From the NCBI RefSeq assembly GCF_030846775.1, contig NZ_CP132910.1, forward strand, positions 3,134,001 to 3,198,000: 64,000 nucleotides of DNA, written 5' to 3'. Each line of letters opens with the position of its first letter. Position 1 is the first letter of the stretch. Below are positions 28,264-36,519 of this stretch, one piece after another. Source of the DNA: Geothrix sp. 21YS21S-2. Lineage in GTDB: Bacteria > Acidobacteriota > Holophagae > Holophagales > Holophagaceae. A model generated the notes under the pieces. The model did not search any database. It was not told where the DNA came from and saw nothing but the letters and a program-made list of their open reading frames with translations. The position numbers and the translations under genes are program-made.

Positions 28264-28542
28264 GTGGAAAAGCTTTCATTCAAGGCGGAGTCAATCATGC
28301 CTTTAAACAGCGTTTCCGATAGCGAAATGCAATGGGTTGTCGGAGGGACATCTCCAACACCAACAACAATTCGGCTCGTCAATAATACCCCCAGAATTCC
28401 TGATCAGGTAGATGTCTGGAAGAGACGTCTCGGTTCAGACTGGTGCCACCAACGTCCACAGCCACAGGCTCCGCCCGCAAGGCCGACCTCGCAGGGACCA
28501 GGCGGGCCAGGCGCAGGGAACTGGCCGACGTGCTGGTGCTAA
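28264..28542 (+). CDS. lanA: Class I lanthipeptide precursor (candidate LanA)
   Basis: 92 residues, GTG start with AGGAGA 5 bases upstream. The leader (residues 1-28) contains LSFKAES, a loose match to the FxLx recognition box of class I leaders, and ends SDSEMQWVVGG, a double-Gly cleavage motif. The 64-residue core has ten Ser/Thr and three Cys (61, 90, 92), a Pro/Gly-rich hinge (residues 65-85) and ends TCWC. LanC and LanB genes follow on the same strand, which makes it the natural substrate: Ser/Thr are dehydrated by LanB and Cys thiols added by LanC. The core does not resemble a lantibiotic I know. A different reading frame over its 3' half also stays open, so the C-terminal sequence needs proof. 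Confidence 0.75.
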   Translation: MEKLSFKAESIMPLNSVSDSEMQWVVGGTSPTPTTIRLVNNTPRIPDQVDVWKRRLGSDWCHQRPQPQAPPARPTSQGPGGPGAGNWPTCWC

Positions 28543-28584
28543 CCCCGCATATTATCCAATGGCTTTGGACTTATTACTCGCACC

Positions 28585-28617
28585 CAACCCAGTTTTGAAC
28601 TTGTCGGCATTGGGTTG
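28585..28617 (+). promoter_or_regulatory. Inverted repeat between lanA and lanC
   Basis: CAACCCA (28585-28591) and TGGGTTG (28611-28617) can pair around a 19-base loop. It may set the ratio of precursor to enzyme by partial termination or processing, as is usual in lantibiotic operons. Weak evidence: 7 pairs and no T-run. Confidence 0.25.
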
Positions 28618-28768
28618 TTGCTAGCTGAAGGATTTGAGCATTTTGCTCGTCCTGCCGCTGGATGGTCAGCAGTCTCGGGTCAACCGGAGAACAGACCGCG
28701 GCGTTAAAGACCAGGAGGGTCGAAGGGTCCACTCCCGACGGCCTTCCTGGGATCCAAGTTGGGAAGAA

Positions 28769-30040
28769 ATGAGAATGGGCCACATCTGGAAGGCGATCTT
28801 GACTGACAGGAATGCGGAATCGGCATGGGAAAGGATCTGGGAAATTTCTCGCGAAATTTCGGATATCAAATGCTGGGATGGAAAGGAAACCGGCCTTGCC
28901 CGAGGTGTTGCAGGCGGCGCCCTGTTCTTTGGCTACCTCGCCATGGCTACCGGCAGCATGGAGGCATTGCGGAATTGCAGACGACTTCAGGCGTCAGCCG
29001 CGAGGAGCCTCCCCTTTAGATCGACAGACACCTCACTTTTTGGAGGGTTTCCAGGCATTGCATGGGCGACGACCCACCTGAAGGACATGCTTGACCCCTT
29101 GGCAGAGGATCCCGCAAACGAGGTAGACGAAAATCTTCTGATTCGTCTCAACTGCCCGGAATGGCGCCAGTCCTATGACCTGATTATTGGCCTCGTGGGC
29201 CTCGGCATTTATGCTCTCGAACGCCTGGAGACCGGGAGAGGACGGCAGATTCTTGGCAGCGTCATTAGGCACCTGGGCCAGACGGCGGTGATCCGGAGCG
29301 ATGGCATCGCTTGGTTCACTCCATCCTGGCAACTTCCTGAATGGCAGCTCCAATTCGCACCTGAAGGCTGTTGGGACTTGGGATTAGCCCATGGCATCCC
29401 TGGCGTGATTGCATTACTGGGAAGGGCGGTTCTTGCAGATGTTGAAAAGGCAATGGCTGCGCCTCTCCTGGAAGGCTGTGTCAGGTGGCTCTTGTCTCGG
29501 CGCAACCCCGACGGTGGCCATGGCTCCTTTGCCAACATCCTTCCAAAGGGAAAGGAGGACATACCCTCTTGCAGCAGGATTGCTTGGTGCTACGGAGACC
29601 TTGGCCTGGCGATGGCCCTGCTTATGGCAGCGAAGGACGCATCCCGGCCCGACTGGGAAGCAGCGGCCCTTTCCATCGCCCAAAATGCGGCCAGACGACC
29701 TCTCGAAGCCTCTGGAGTCCGCGATGCGTGCTTGTGCCATGGCGCATCAGGAAATTCCCTACTTTTTTTGCGCCTTTATTTTGCTACGGGTGACCCTTGT
29801 TTCCACGAAGCAGCGATGGATTATCTTGGTGAAACAATAGCCTTTCATTGTCCAGGCAAACCCTTTGGCGGCTTCCCAACTTTCATGCTGGATGAAAGGC
29901 GTGTCCATGGAATCCATCATCTACCAGGCGTCCTGGAGGGAAACGCAGGTGTAGGACTGGTATTGCTTGCTGCAGCATCCGACCTGGAGCCCACGTGGGA
30001 TAGGCATCTCTTCTTGTCTGCCAGCCCGTGCAGGCGATAA
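28769..30040 (+). CDS. lanC: Lanthionine synthetase C family cyclase
   Basis: 423 residues from the ATG at 28769, the normal LanC length. The zinc ligands are present: Cys274 in WCYGDLG and Cys323-His324 in LCHGASGN; the acid/base His208 is in GLAHGIPG. The double alpha-toroid glycine motifs (GGFPGIAW, GNAGVGLVLL) are spaced as in NisC. It catalyses Michael addition of Cys to dehydro-residues in the cytosol. An in-frame TTG at 28634 would add an Arg-rich, unrelated tail and its ribosome-binding site is too close; ATG 28775 is also possible. Next gene on the strand is a small membrane protein. Confidence 0.92.
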   Translation: MRMGHIWKAILTDRNAESAWERIWEISREISDIKCWDGKETGLARGVAGGALFFGYLAMATGSMEALRNCRRLQASAARSLPFRSTDTSLFGGFPGIAWATTHLKDMLDPLAEDPANEVDENLLIRLNCPEWRQSYDLIIGLVGLGIYALERLETGRGRQILGSVIRHLGQTAVIRSDGIAWFTPSWQLPEWQLQFAPEGCWDLGLAHGIPGVIALLGRAVLADVEKAMAAPLLEGCVRWLLSRRNPDGGHGSFANILPKGKEDIPSCSRIAWCYGDLGLAMALLMAAKDASRPDWEAAALSIAQNAARRPLEASGVRDACLCHGASGNSLLFLRLYFATGDPCFHEAAMDYLGETIAFHCPGKPFGGFPTFMLDERRVHGIHHLPGVLEGNAGVGLVLLAAASDLEPTWDRHLFLSASPCRR

Positions 30041-30099
30041 CGTCCGCTTTGTTGTTGAGCTAGCCCCACTGTTCACGTGCGGCATCCCGCTCTCCTTCC

Positions 30100-30124
30100 T
30101 TCCACATAAAGATTGAATGTGGAA
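30100..30124. promoter_or_regulatory. Inverted repeat in the lanC-CPBP spacer
   Basis: TTCCACAT-(9)-ATGTGGAA is a perfect 8-base dyad in the AT-rich 160-base spacer after lanC; a smaller dyad, GTTCA-AACGG-TGAAC, follows at 30146-30160. No T-run follows, so an operator or processing site is more likely than a terminator. Confidence 0.3.
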
Positions 30125-30200
30125 CGAAACTCGGTTTCCAGAAGTGTTCAAACGGTGAACGAAATCGCATATTAATTAATTTATATGATTGGAGACTGTT

Positions 30201-30245
30201 ATGGCATATGCGAATTTTAGTAATTCGGAATGTTGCGCATTCTGA
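30201..30245 (+). CDS. Possible 14-residue peptide or upstream ORF
   Basis: ATG at 30201 has GGAG with 6-base spacing, better than the overlapping CPBP start at 30208, which is 13 bases from the same GGAG. It encodes MAYANFSNSECCAF and then stops. It may couple or limit translation of the membrane protein, or be spurious. Too short to judge by homology. Confidence 0.25.
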   Translation: MAYANFSNSECCAF

Positions 30246-30756
30246 TTGTGCCACAATGTTGCATCAACTTTTTAAATCACTACTAGATCCAGGATATTCA
30301 TTATTATCTTATGTCATTAAATCAATAATTATCATGGAATTTCCAGGATGGATTTTTAGCTGTGTCTTATTCTTATGTCAGACCGCTGGCTGGTACGCCC
30401 CTGACATGAGGCCCTCACCCTTTACCGAGTGGCCCTTTTTCGTGATGGTGCTGGTTGGCCCTGTGCTGGAATCCTTCCTTTTGGCTGGGCTTGTATGGGT
30501 TATTGGCAAGGCGTTGGTCGATCCAGTGCTCATTTCCGTTATTTCAGGAATTGCGTGGGGTGTTTTGCACGCATGGGGGGCACCAAACGCACTGGAATAT
30601 GCCCTGATTCTCGTTTGGTCAGGTTATGACTTTTTTATCTTTACAATGGCCTTCCTGGCCTGGAAATCCAGCTCCTTCTGGTACGGTTTCTTCGCTGCGA
30701 TGCTTCCGCACCTGGCTCACGACGGGCAATGGAAAATGCTCACCTTGATCTGTTGA
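30208..30756 (+). CDS. CPBP-like intramembrane protease family protein
   Basis: 182 residues, about four to five membrane segments. The CPBP (CAAX protease/bacteriocin processing) pattern is recognisable: GPVLESFLLAGLVW at the first motif, IAWGVLHAWGAP with the second-motif His, and a late MLPHLAHD His. The first motif normally reads Glu-Glu-x-x-x-Arg; here only one Glu remains (Glu-Ser) and no Arg follows, so proteolysis is doubtful. CPBP proteins in bacteriocin clusters give self-immunity or process leaders. It lies between lanC and lanB in AT-rich sequence. The start is uncertain: ATG 30208 has a distant GGAG. Confidence 0.6.
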   Translation: MRILVIRNVAHSDCATMLHQLFKSLLDPGYSLLSYVIKSIIIMEFPGWIFSCVLFLCQTAGWYAPDMRPSPFTEWPFFVMVLVGPVLESFLLAGLVWVIGKALVDPVLISVISGIAWGVLHAWGAPNALEYALILVWSGYDFFIFTMAFLAWKSSSFWYGFFAAMLPHLAHDGQWKMLTLIC

Positions 30757-30780
30757 AACCGTCCTTGGGGAGGCCATTTC

Positions 30781-33700
30781 GTGGCAGATCAAACCGATAA
30801 ATTCCGGATGGACGATTTTTTTTGTTTCCGCACACCCCTCCTTTCCTACGGGGAATGGCGGTCCTGGTGCGCCGGACTCCAGGCCGCCGCATGCGTGGAA
30901 GATCCAGCAAGGTTTGAACGAGCCTACGATCAGGATTGCCGGATCCTGCGGGATCGATTGAGAAGGCTGACCATGCGGCCGGAAATCCTCGAAAGCCTGC
31001 AGGTGGCCTCACCCGACCTCGTGGAGAGCCTTGAACGCTGGCAGGAGGACCCGCTCGGACCCAAAGGACAGCGGTCGGAATTGGCGCTGGTTCGCTACTT
31101 CGCGCGAATGTGCACCCGTTCCACCCCCTTTGGCCTCTTTGCCGGGCACGGAATGGGGCGGATGGGCGAGGCGACGCGGCTGGAGGTTGCGCCCAGGGAG
31201 GCATGGTGGCGCCGTTCGCGCCTCGACATGGGGTACCTGTGCGAACTGGTGCATGGGCTGCGCGGGGACCCCGGTCTACAGGACAATCTGGAGTTCAGGA
31301 CCAATTCCAGCCTATACCGGGTGGCCAACCGCTTGAGGTACGTGGCGGTCCACATGAAGAAAGGAACGCGCCATCTTGAACTGATGGAGGCCATTCCGGA
31401 CGGGCCGCTGGAAGCGGTGCTTGCCCATGCGAGGGAGGGCTCATCCCTTGCGGAACTGGCCCGCAGGCTGGTGGCCGAGGATCTCCAGATGGGAGAGATC
31501 CGGGAGTATCTGCGGGAACTCATCGGACGGCAGGTCCTGGTCTCCAACCTGGAACCGGCCACCACAGGCCCCGAGCCCCTTGCGGCCTGCATCCGAAGCC
31601 TTGCGCGTTCACCCTCGACCCTCCCTGTCGCCACAGCCCTTCTGGAGGCTTCACGATTTTTGAACGATCTGGACCTCAAGGGCCTAGGCAACAAACCCCA
31701 GGCCTATCTGGCGCTGGTCGAGCGCCTCAAGGACCTTCCCGCAGGTGTGGACCCCACCCGCCTCTGGCAGGTGGACCTTTTCCAGCCTGGGGAGAAACTC
31801 ACCCTGAGTCCGGCCTTGAGGGACGAGATCCTGAAGGCGGTCCACCTCCACATTCGGATGAGCCCAAGGAGCCCACGAGACCCCTTCCAGGCCTTCAAGG
31901 AGACGTTCAAACGTCGCTACGCGAACCGTTGGGTCCCACTGGCCGAGGCCCTGGATCCTGAATGTGGCGTTGGCTGGTTTGGAGACGGAGGCACCCGACC
32001 CCTGGCCACTGCGTTGCTCGACGGCCTTGGCTTGCGGCCCGGAATGGATTCCCGGCCGGTGGAGGCATGGCTTGCGCCCAGGGAGGTGCACCTGCTCAAG
32101 CGTGTCCTGGCCCTGCAAGGAACCGGTGAGCGCGTGCTGGAATTGCAGGAGCAGGACCTGGCGGCCATGTCCGGGGAGGGTCCGCTCCCCCCCTTGCCCC
32201 ACTCCTTCAGTTGCATGGTGGAGCTGGAAGGCGCCTCGCCCAGCGCCGTGGATGGCGGCCCCTTCAGGATCCTGTTCCATGGGGCCGCAGGCCCGTCAGC
32301 AGCACGTATGCTCGGACGCTTCTGCCACGGGGATCCAGTGCTTTCCAAAGAAGTGCGTCGCCACCTTGAGGCGGAAGCGCTGCTAAATCCGCATGCCATC
32401 CATGCGGAAATCGCCCACCTTCCCGAGGGACGCATGGGAAACGTGCTCGCAAGGCCCGTTCTCCGTTCCTTCGAAATCCCCTACCTCGGCTCTTCGGGAG
32501 CCGACCCGCACCAGTGGGTCCTCCTCGAGGACCTCTTCGTCGGGGTGGTGGAGGACCGGGTAGTGCTCTGGTCCCGGCGCCTGGATCGGGAGGTCCTGCC
32601 CCGCCTCTCCAGCGCCGCGGCCTATCACGACAGGGGCAGCGAGGCCTACCGCTTCCTGGCCTCCCTCCAGGATCAGGGGGTGCTGGGAACCCTGGGCTTC
32701 CAATGGGGAAACCTTGCGGGCGAGGCCGCCCTTCCGCGCGTGGTGTGCGGAAGAGTGGTCCTCGCCCGGGCCCAATGGCGCTGGAGCCCAGCGGTCCTGG
32801 CGGCGCTCCGGAAGGAACCGTGTGCCCGGGAACGGTTCCTGGCCATTCAACGGCTTCGCCGTGAGCAGGGTCTTCCCCGCCACCTTGTGTTCCCCGAGGG
32901 GGATAACGAACTGCCCGTGGACCTGGACAACGCCCTCTGTGTGGAAGCCTTCTGGGGACTCGTCAAGCAGCGCGAGAGCGTCACCCTGCTGGAGGACTTG
33001 CCCGATGGTGACCATCTGGTGGCAACCGGGCCGGATGGGCCCTACCGGCACCAGCTTGTGCTGGCCTTTCTGGCCGAACCCCGCGATCCTCCGCCCGCGG
33101 TGCCTTCCCCGATCCTTTCGGAGGTCACGGTCCCTCATGCCCCGGGTTCGGAATGGCTGTACGCGAAGATCTACACCGGCCTGCACTCGGCTGCGGCCCT
33201 GCTGGGCGGCGCGCTGGGTTCCTTCATCCAGGGGATCATGGCTTCCGGAGATGCGGACCGATGGTTCTTCCTCCGCTACGCCGATCCGGATCCCCATATC
33301 AGGCTTCGTTTCCACGGGGCCCCGGACCGGATCTGGGGACGGGTCTTCCCGGGCCTGCGACAGGTTCTGGGTCCGAACCTCGCAAACGGATCGGTGTGGC
33401 GTCTCCAGTTGGATACCTATGAACCGGAAACCCTTCGTTACGGCGGCTTGAGCAACCAGGAACGGGCGGAACGGATATTCATGGCCGACAGCGAAGCGGC
33501 ACTGGGCATCCTCGGCGGCAACCCGGGAGCGGAAGGGGAGCGGAGGCGTTGGTGCACGGCCCTGGCCAGCGTCGATGCCTACTTCACGAGTGCGGACCTT
33601 TCCGTGGCCCAACGCCTGAAGAACGTACGGGACCGCTGCGCCGGGTTCGAGAAGGAGTTCTCCCTTTCGGGTCCGGCTCTGGGGCAACGTTTCCGCGAGG

Positions 33701-34011
33701 AGAAGAATGGGCTTGAGGCCCTGCTGGATCCCCGTCCTCAGGACCCAAGGTCCCGGGACCTGACCTGCCTGGAGGCAAGGACCGGGCGGATCCGGCCGAT
33801 CCTAAGGGAGATGGGGTTCCTGGCATCGGTGGGCGCCTTGACCGCCCCCATGGACGCCATCCTGGCGAGCCTGATCCACATGTCCGTGAACCGCCTGCTG
33901 TCCTCCGCCCAAAGGGCACAGGAGGCGGTGATTTATCACATGCTTGTCCGTTTGTATGAAGGGAGGCTCGGCCGAGCCCGGACGGGGGCCAAGGATCCCC
34001 CTACTTGTTGA
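30781..34011 (+). CDS. lanB: Full-length lantibiotic dehydratase (LanB)
   Basis: 1076 residues, GTG start with GGGGAGG 7 bases upstream. The N-terminal glutamylation domain has RMCTRSTPFGLFAG (residues 109-122) and a DNELPVDLDN segment near 705-714; the C-terminal elimination domain (SpaB_C, about residues 790-1065) has EWLYAKIYTG, WFFLRYADPDPHIRLRFHG and RLQLDTYEPETLRYGG. It activates Ser/Thr of the precursor with glutamyl-tRNA and eliminates glutamate to give dehydroalanine/dehydrobutyrine. Fusion of both domains is normal for class I. Its 3' end overlaps the convergent mscS-type gene by 11 bases, marking the right edge of the block. Confidence 0.93.
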   Translation: MADQTDKFRMDDFFCFRTPLLSYGEWRSWCAGLQAAACVEDPARFERAYDQDCRILRDRLRRLTMRPEILESLQVASPDLVESLERWQEDPLGPKGQRSELALVRYFARMCTRSTPFGLFAGHGMGRMGEATRLEVAPREAWWRRSRLDMGYLCELVHGLRGDPGLQDNLEFRTNSSLYRVANRLRYVAVHMKKGTRHLELMEAIPDGPLEAVLAHAREGSSLAELARRLVAEDLQMGEIREYLRELIGRQVLVSNLEPATTGPEPLAACIRSLARSPSTLPVATALLEASRFLNDLDLKGLGNKPQAYLALVERLKDLPAGVDPTRLWQVDLFQPGEKLTLSPALRDEILKAVHLHIRMSPRSPRDPFQAFKETFKRRYANRWVPLAEALDPECGVGWFGDGGTRPLATALLDGLGLRPGMDSRPVEAWLAPREVHLLKRVLALQGTGERVLELQEQDLAAMSGEGPLPPLPHSFSCMVELEGASPSAVDGGPFRILFHGAAGPSAARMLGRFCHGDPVLSKEVRRHLEAEALLNPHAIHAEIAHLPEGRMGNVLARPVLRSFEIPYLGSSGADPHQWVLLEDLFVGVVEDRVVLWSRRLDREVLPRLSSAAAYHDRGSEAYRFLASLQDQGVLGTLGFQWGNLAGEAALPRVVCGRVVLARAQWRWSPAVLAALRKEPCARERFLAIQRLRREQGLPRHLVFPEGDNELPVDLDNALCVEAFWGLVKQRESVTLLEDLPDGDHLVATGPDGPYRHQLVLAFLAEPRDPPPAVPSPILSEVTVPHAPGSEWLYAKIYTGLHSAAALLGGALGSFIQGIMASGDADRWFFLRYADPDPHIRLRFHGAPDRIWGRVFPGLRQVLGPNLANGSVWRLQLDTYEPETLRYGGLSNQERAERIFMADSEAALGILGGNPGAEGERRRWCTALASVDAYFTSADLSVAQRLKNVRDRCAGFEKEFSLSGPALGQRFREEKNGLEALLDPRPQDPRSRDLTCLEARTGRIRPILREMGFLASVGALTAPMDAILASLIHMSVNRLLSSAQRAQEAVIYHMLVRLYEGRLGRARTGAKDPPTC

Positions 34012-34855
34012 TGATCATCCGCTGCGGAATGGGCCTCCCGAAGCCCTCCAGCTTGAACCGCACCTGCACCCGCCTGCGCAGCTCCCTCGCCACGTCCCAC
34101 TGCTGGCCGGGGAGGCACTTGGTCAGGGTCCGGATGGTGCAGCTTGCGGCGGTCATCGCCTCCACGCCCAGGACCTCGGTGGGTTCCAGCACGTCCTCCC
34201 GGGCCCCCATGAGCTCGGCGCCCACGTCCCGGAGCACGTCCATGATGCGGTCCAGGTCCTCGTCGTGGCTCACGTCCACGTCCACCAGGGCCTTGGCGAA
34301 CTGCTTGCTGAGGACGATGACGTCGCTGATGGTGCCGTTGGGCAGGAAGTGGGCGCGGCCCTCCATGTCCCGCAGCATGGTCATCCGGAAGGTCATGCGC
34401 TCCACGGTGCCCACGTGCTTGTCGCCCACCGAGATGATGTCGCCCACCCCGTACTGGTTCTCCACCAGGAGGAAGAAGCCGCCGATGACGTCCTTCACGA
34501 GGTTCTGGGCGCCGAAGCCGATCGCCGCGCCCACGATGCCGACCCCGGCCACCAGGGGGCCCACGTTGACGTTGAACTCCTGCAGGGTCTCCAGGATGAA
34601 GAAGGAGACCACCAGCACCCGGGCGAAATTCCCGATGACCGCGCCCAGGGTCTTGGCCCGGCGCTGGATCTCGGGGTTGTGTTCGCCCACGCCGGCGGCC
34701 ATGGACCGGGCCACGGCCCTGGACACCAGGCGCAGCGCCCAGAGGATGATCAGGCAGGTGACGACGACCACCAGCATGCGCTGCAGCTTCTGCCAGCCGG
34801 TCTGGTCCAGCCACGCGGCCGCCTTTTCGATGTGTCCGCCCAGTACGATGCCCAT
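34001..34855 (-). CDS. MscS-family mechanosensitive channel
   Basis: 284 residues. Two or three N-terminal membrane helices are followed by the pore-lining helix with GPLVAGVGIVGAAIGFGAQNL and the beta domain (NQYGVGDIISVGDKHVGTVERMTFR in parts, then FLPNGTISDVIVLS). This Gly/Ala-packed TM3 is diagnostic of MscS. The channel releases solutes on osmotic downshock. It converges on lanB with an 11-base overlap. Confidence 0.93.
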   Translation of the reverse strand: MGIVLGGHIEKAAAWLDQTGWQKLQRMLVVVVTCLIILWALRLVSRAVARSMAAGVGEHNPEIQRRAKTLGAVIGNFARVLVVSFFILETLQEFNVNVGPLVAGVGIVGAAIGFGAQNLVKDVIGGFFLLVENQYGVGDIISVGDKHVGTVERMTFRMTMLRDMEGRAHFLPNGTISDVIVLSKQFAKALVDVDVSHDEDLDRIMDVLRDVGAELMGAREDVLEPTEVLGVEAMTAASCTIRTLTKCLPGQQWDVARELRRRVQVRFKLEGFGRPIPQRMIINK

Positions 34856-34864
34856 CCCGCCCCT

Positions 34865-35245
34865 CTAGTGTCTGATCACTTTCCCATGGATGAGGGAAAA
34901 GTGCCGCCAGTTCCCCGGCATGTGGGAGCCGATGGAGGCCACGGCCGTGGCGGCGAGGTACCACCCCAGGCGCTGCTGGGGGACCAGGTTGCCCAGGCCC
35001 AGGAGGGCCAGCTTGAGGAGCACGGCGACGCCGCTGCCCTGGTAGATCACCGTCGTGCCCTTGGCCAGGTCCAGGGCGAACAGGAGCACGCCGCTGACCA
35101 CGGTGGCCGCGATGGACGCCTTCAGCCGGCCGTGGCCGGCTCCCAGGGCCACGCCGCCCAGGACGAGGCCCATCGCCATGATGTGCGCGGTGCGAAGGCC
35201 CACCTGGAAGGGGCGGGCCCAGGGGAGGGGGAAACCTTCGCTCAA
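34865..35245 (-). CDS. Small integral membrane protein downstream of moeA
   Basis: 126 residues with about four hydrophobic segments (TAHIMAMGLVLGGVALG, SIAATVVSGVLLFALDLA, VAVLLKLALLGLGNLV, YLAATAVASIGSHMP). The TTG start overlaps the moeA stop (TTGA) and GGAGG lies just upstream, so it is translationally coupled to moeA. No family recognised; the coupling suggests a role in metal-cofactor supply or in the membrane electron path, but that is inference. Confidence 0.65.
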   Translation of the reverse strand: MSEGFPLPWARPFQVGLRTAHIMAMGLVLGGVALGAGHGRLKASIAATVVSGVLLFALDLAKGTTVIYQGSGVAVLLKLALLGLGNLVPQQRLGWYLAATAVASIGSHMPGNWRHFSLIHGKVIRH

Positions 35246-36444
35246 TGGTCCTCCGCCTCGTTGAGGAGGTGGAGCGCCACCTCGCTGCCGGGCTCCAGGG
35301 CCGTGGGGCCCTCGGGGATGACGGCCAGGGCGTTGGCCCGCATCATGCCCGAAAGGATGCCGGAACCCTGGGGTCCGGCCAGGGCCACCGTCCCATCCGG
35401 CCCGGAAACCACTCTCAGGAATTCGGTGCGCATGGGGTCCCCGCCGCGCTTCCAGCCCTCCTCCAGGATCCCCGTCCGCTCCGGGCGGTGGAGGTTCCGG
35501 TACCCCATCATGCGCCGCACCGCGGGCCGGACGTACTCCTCGAACATGAGCATGGCCGCCACCGGGTTGCCGGGAATGCCGAAGATGAGCTTGCCCTGGA
35601 AGACCCACAGGCCCAGGGGACTCCCCGGCTTCTGGGCCACCTTCCAGAAGACCCGCTCGGCGCCGTGGTCCTCCAGCACCGCCTTGATGTAGTCGAAATC
35701 CCCCACGGAGATCCCGCCGTTGGTGAGCACCACGTCGGCCTCCTCCAGGGCTTCCCGCAGGGCCCGGGCCACGGTCTCCCGGCGGTCCACGACCCGGGGC
35801 CGCGGGACGGGGAGGCCCCCGGCGGCCAGGACCTGGGCGCAGAGGGAATGGATGTTGGCGTCCCGGATCTGCCCGGGGCCGGGGCGGTCGCCCGCGTCCA
35901 CCAGCTCGTTGCCGGTCGTGATGACGGCGACCCGGGGCCGGGGCCGCACGCTGACTTCGGGACAGCCGATGGCGGCCAGCACCCCCACCTCGGCCGGCCT
36001 GAGCACCGCCCCGGCCGGAACCACCAGGCCCCCGGCCGGGATGTCCTCGCCCGCGTGGCGGATGTTGGCGCCGCGGCGAGGTGCCGTGGAAAGGATCACC
36101 CAGTCGCCCTCCACGCGGACGTGCTCGATGGGAAGGATGCAATCGGCGCCCGGGGGCAGCGGGGCGCCCGTCATGATGCGCAGGGCTTCCCCGGGCCGGA
36201 GGGCCGGCACCTCGGCCATGCCGGCCGGCACGGTCCCGGCCACCGGCAGCCGCCCCAGGGCGGCGTCCCCGGCCCGCAGGGCGAATCCGTCCATGGCGGA
36301 GTTCGTGAAGGGCGGCACGGGCTCCCGCGCCAGGATGTCCTCGGCCGCGGCGAGGCCGAGGGCCTCCATGAGCGGCAGCCGCCGGGGCGGCAGGGGCTCC
36401 GCGCGCTCCAGCACAAGCTTCAGGGCCTCCCTGTATCCCAGCAT
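35242..36444 (-). CDS. moeA: Molybdopterin molybdenumtransferase (MoeA)
   Basis: 400 residues. MoeA inserts molybdate or tungstate into adenylylated molybdopterin. Seen: PPFTNSAMDGFALR, the GDWVILSTAPRRGANIRHAGEDI region, the MoCF motif with TTGNELVDAG and LTNGGISVGDFDYIK, and VWFQGKLIFGIPGNPVAAMLMFEEYV in pieces. ATG 36444 gives the usual MLGYREALKLVLERA N-terminus; in-frame ATGs at 36453, 36468 and 36483 are alternatives. It is divergent from a ModE-like regulator and next to tungstate uptake genes, so tungsten insertion for the nearby AORs is likely. Confidence 0.93.
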   Translation of the reverse strand: MLGYREALKLVLERAEPLPPRRLPLMEALGLAAAEDILAREPVPPFTNSAMDGFALRAGDAALGRLPVAGTVPAGMAEVPALRPGEALRIMTGAPLPPGADCILPIEHVRVEGDWVILSTAPRRGANIRHAGEDIPAGGLVVPAGAVLRPAEVGVLAAIGCPEVSVRPRPRVAVITTGNELVDAGDRPGPGQIRDANIHSLCAQVLAAGGLPVPRPRVVDRRETVARALREALEEADVVLTNGGISVGDFDYIKAVLEDHGAERVFWKVAQKPGSPLGLWVFQGKLIFGIPGNPVAAMLMFEEYVRPAVRRMMGYRNLHRPERTGILEEGWKRGGDPMRTEFLRVVSGPDGTVALAGPQGSGILSGMMRANALAVIPEGPTALEPGSEVALHLLNEAEDH

Positions 36445-36498
36445 CGCCACCATCCTCGACGCGACCATGGTATCAGGCCGCATGGACGGGACCCCGCT

Positions 36499-36513
36499 CC
36501 AGGGTTACCCTGG
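36499..36513. promoter_or_regulatory. Perfect palindrome between moeA and the ModE-like gene
   Basis: CCAGGGT-T-ACCCTGG is a 15-base perfect dyad centred in the divergent moeA/regulator spacer, 7 bases before the regulator ATG and beside its GGGGGG ribosome-binding stretch. It could be an operator controlling both directions. It does not match the classic ModE site, so the binder is unknown. Confidence 0.4.
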
Positions 36514-36519
36514 GGGGCG

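Noticed and set aside
28202-28306. ATG frame overlapping the start of the precursor gene
   Set aside because: No ribosome-binding site and no recognisable motif; the overlapping GTG frame has both.
28412-28624. Alternative frame over the precursor's 3' half ending LGCC
   Set aside because: It lacks a leader and a good ribosome-binding site, and it starts inside the precursor gene. The GTG frame with the double-Gly leader is better supported, though a frameshift cannot be excluded.
28634-28768. TTG-initiated N-terminal extension of LanC
   Set aside because: The ribosome-binding stretch is only 1 base from the TTG and the added Arg-rich residues are unlike any LanC start.
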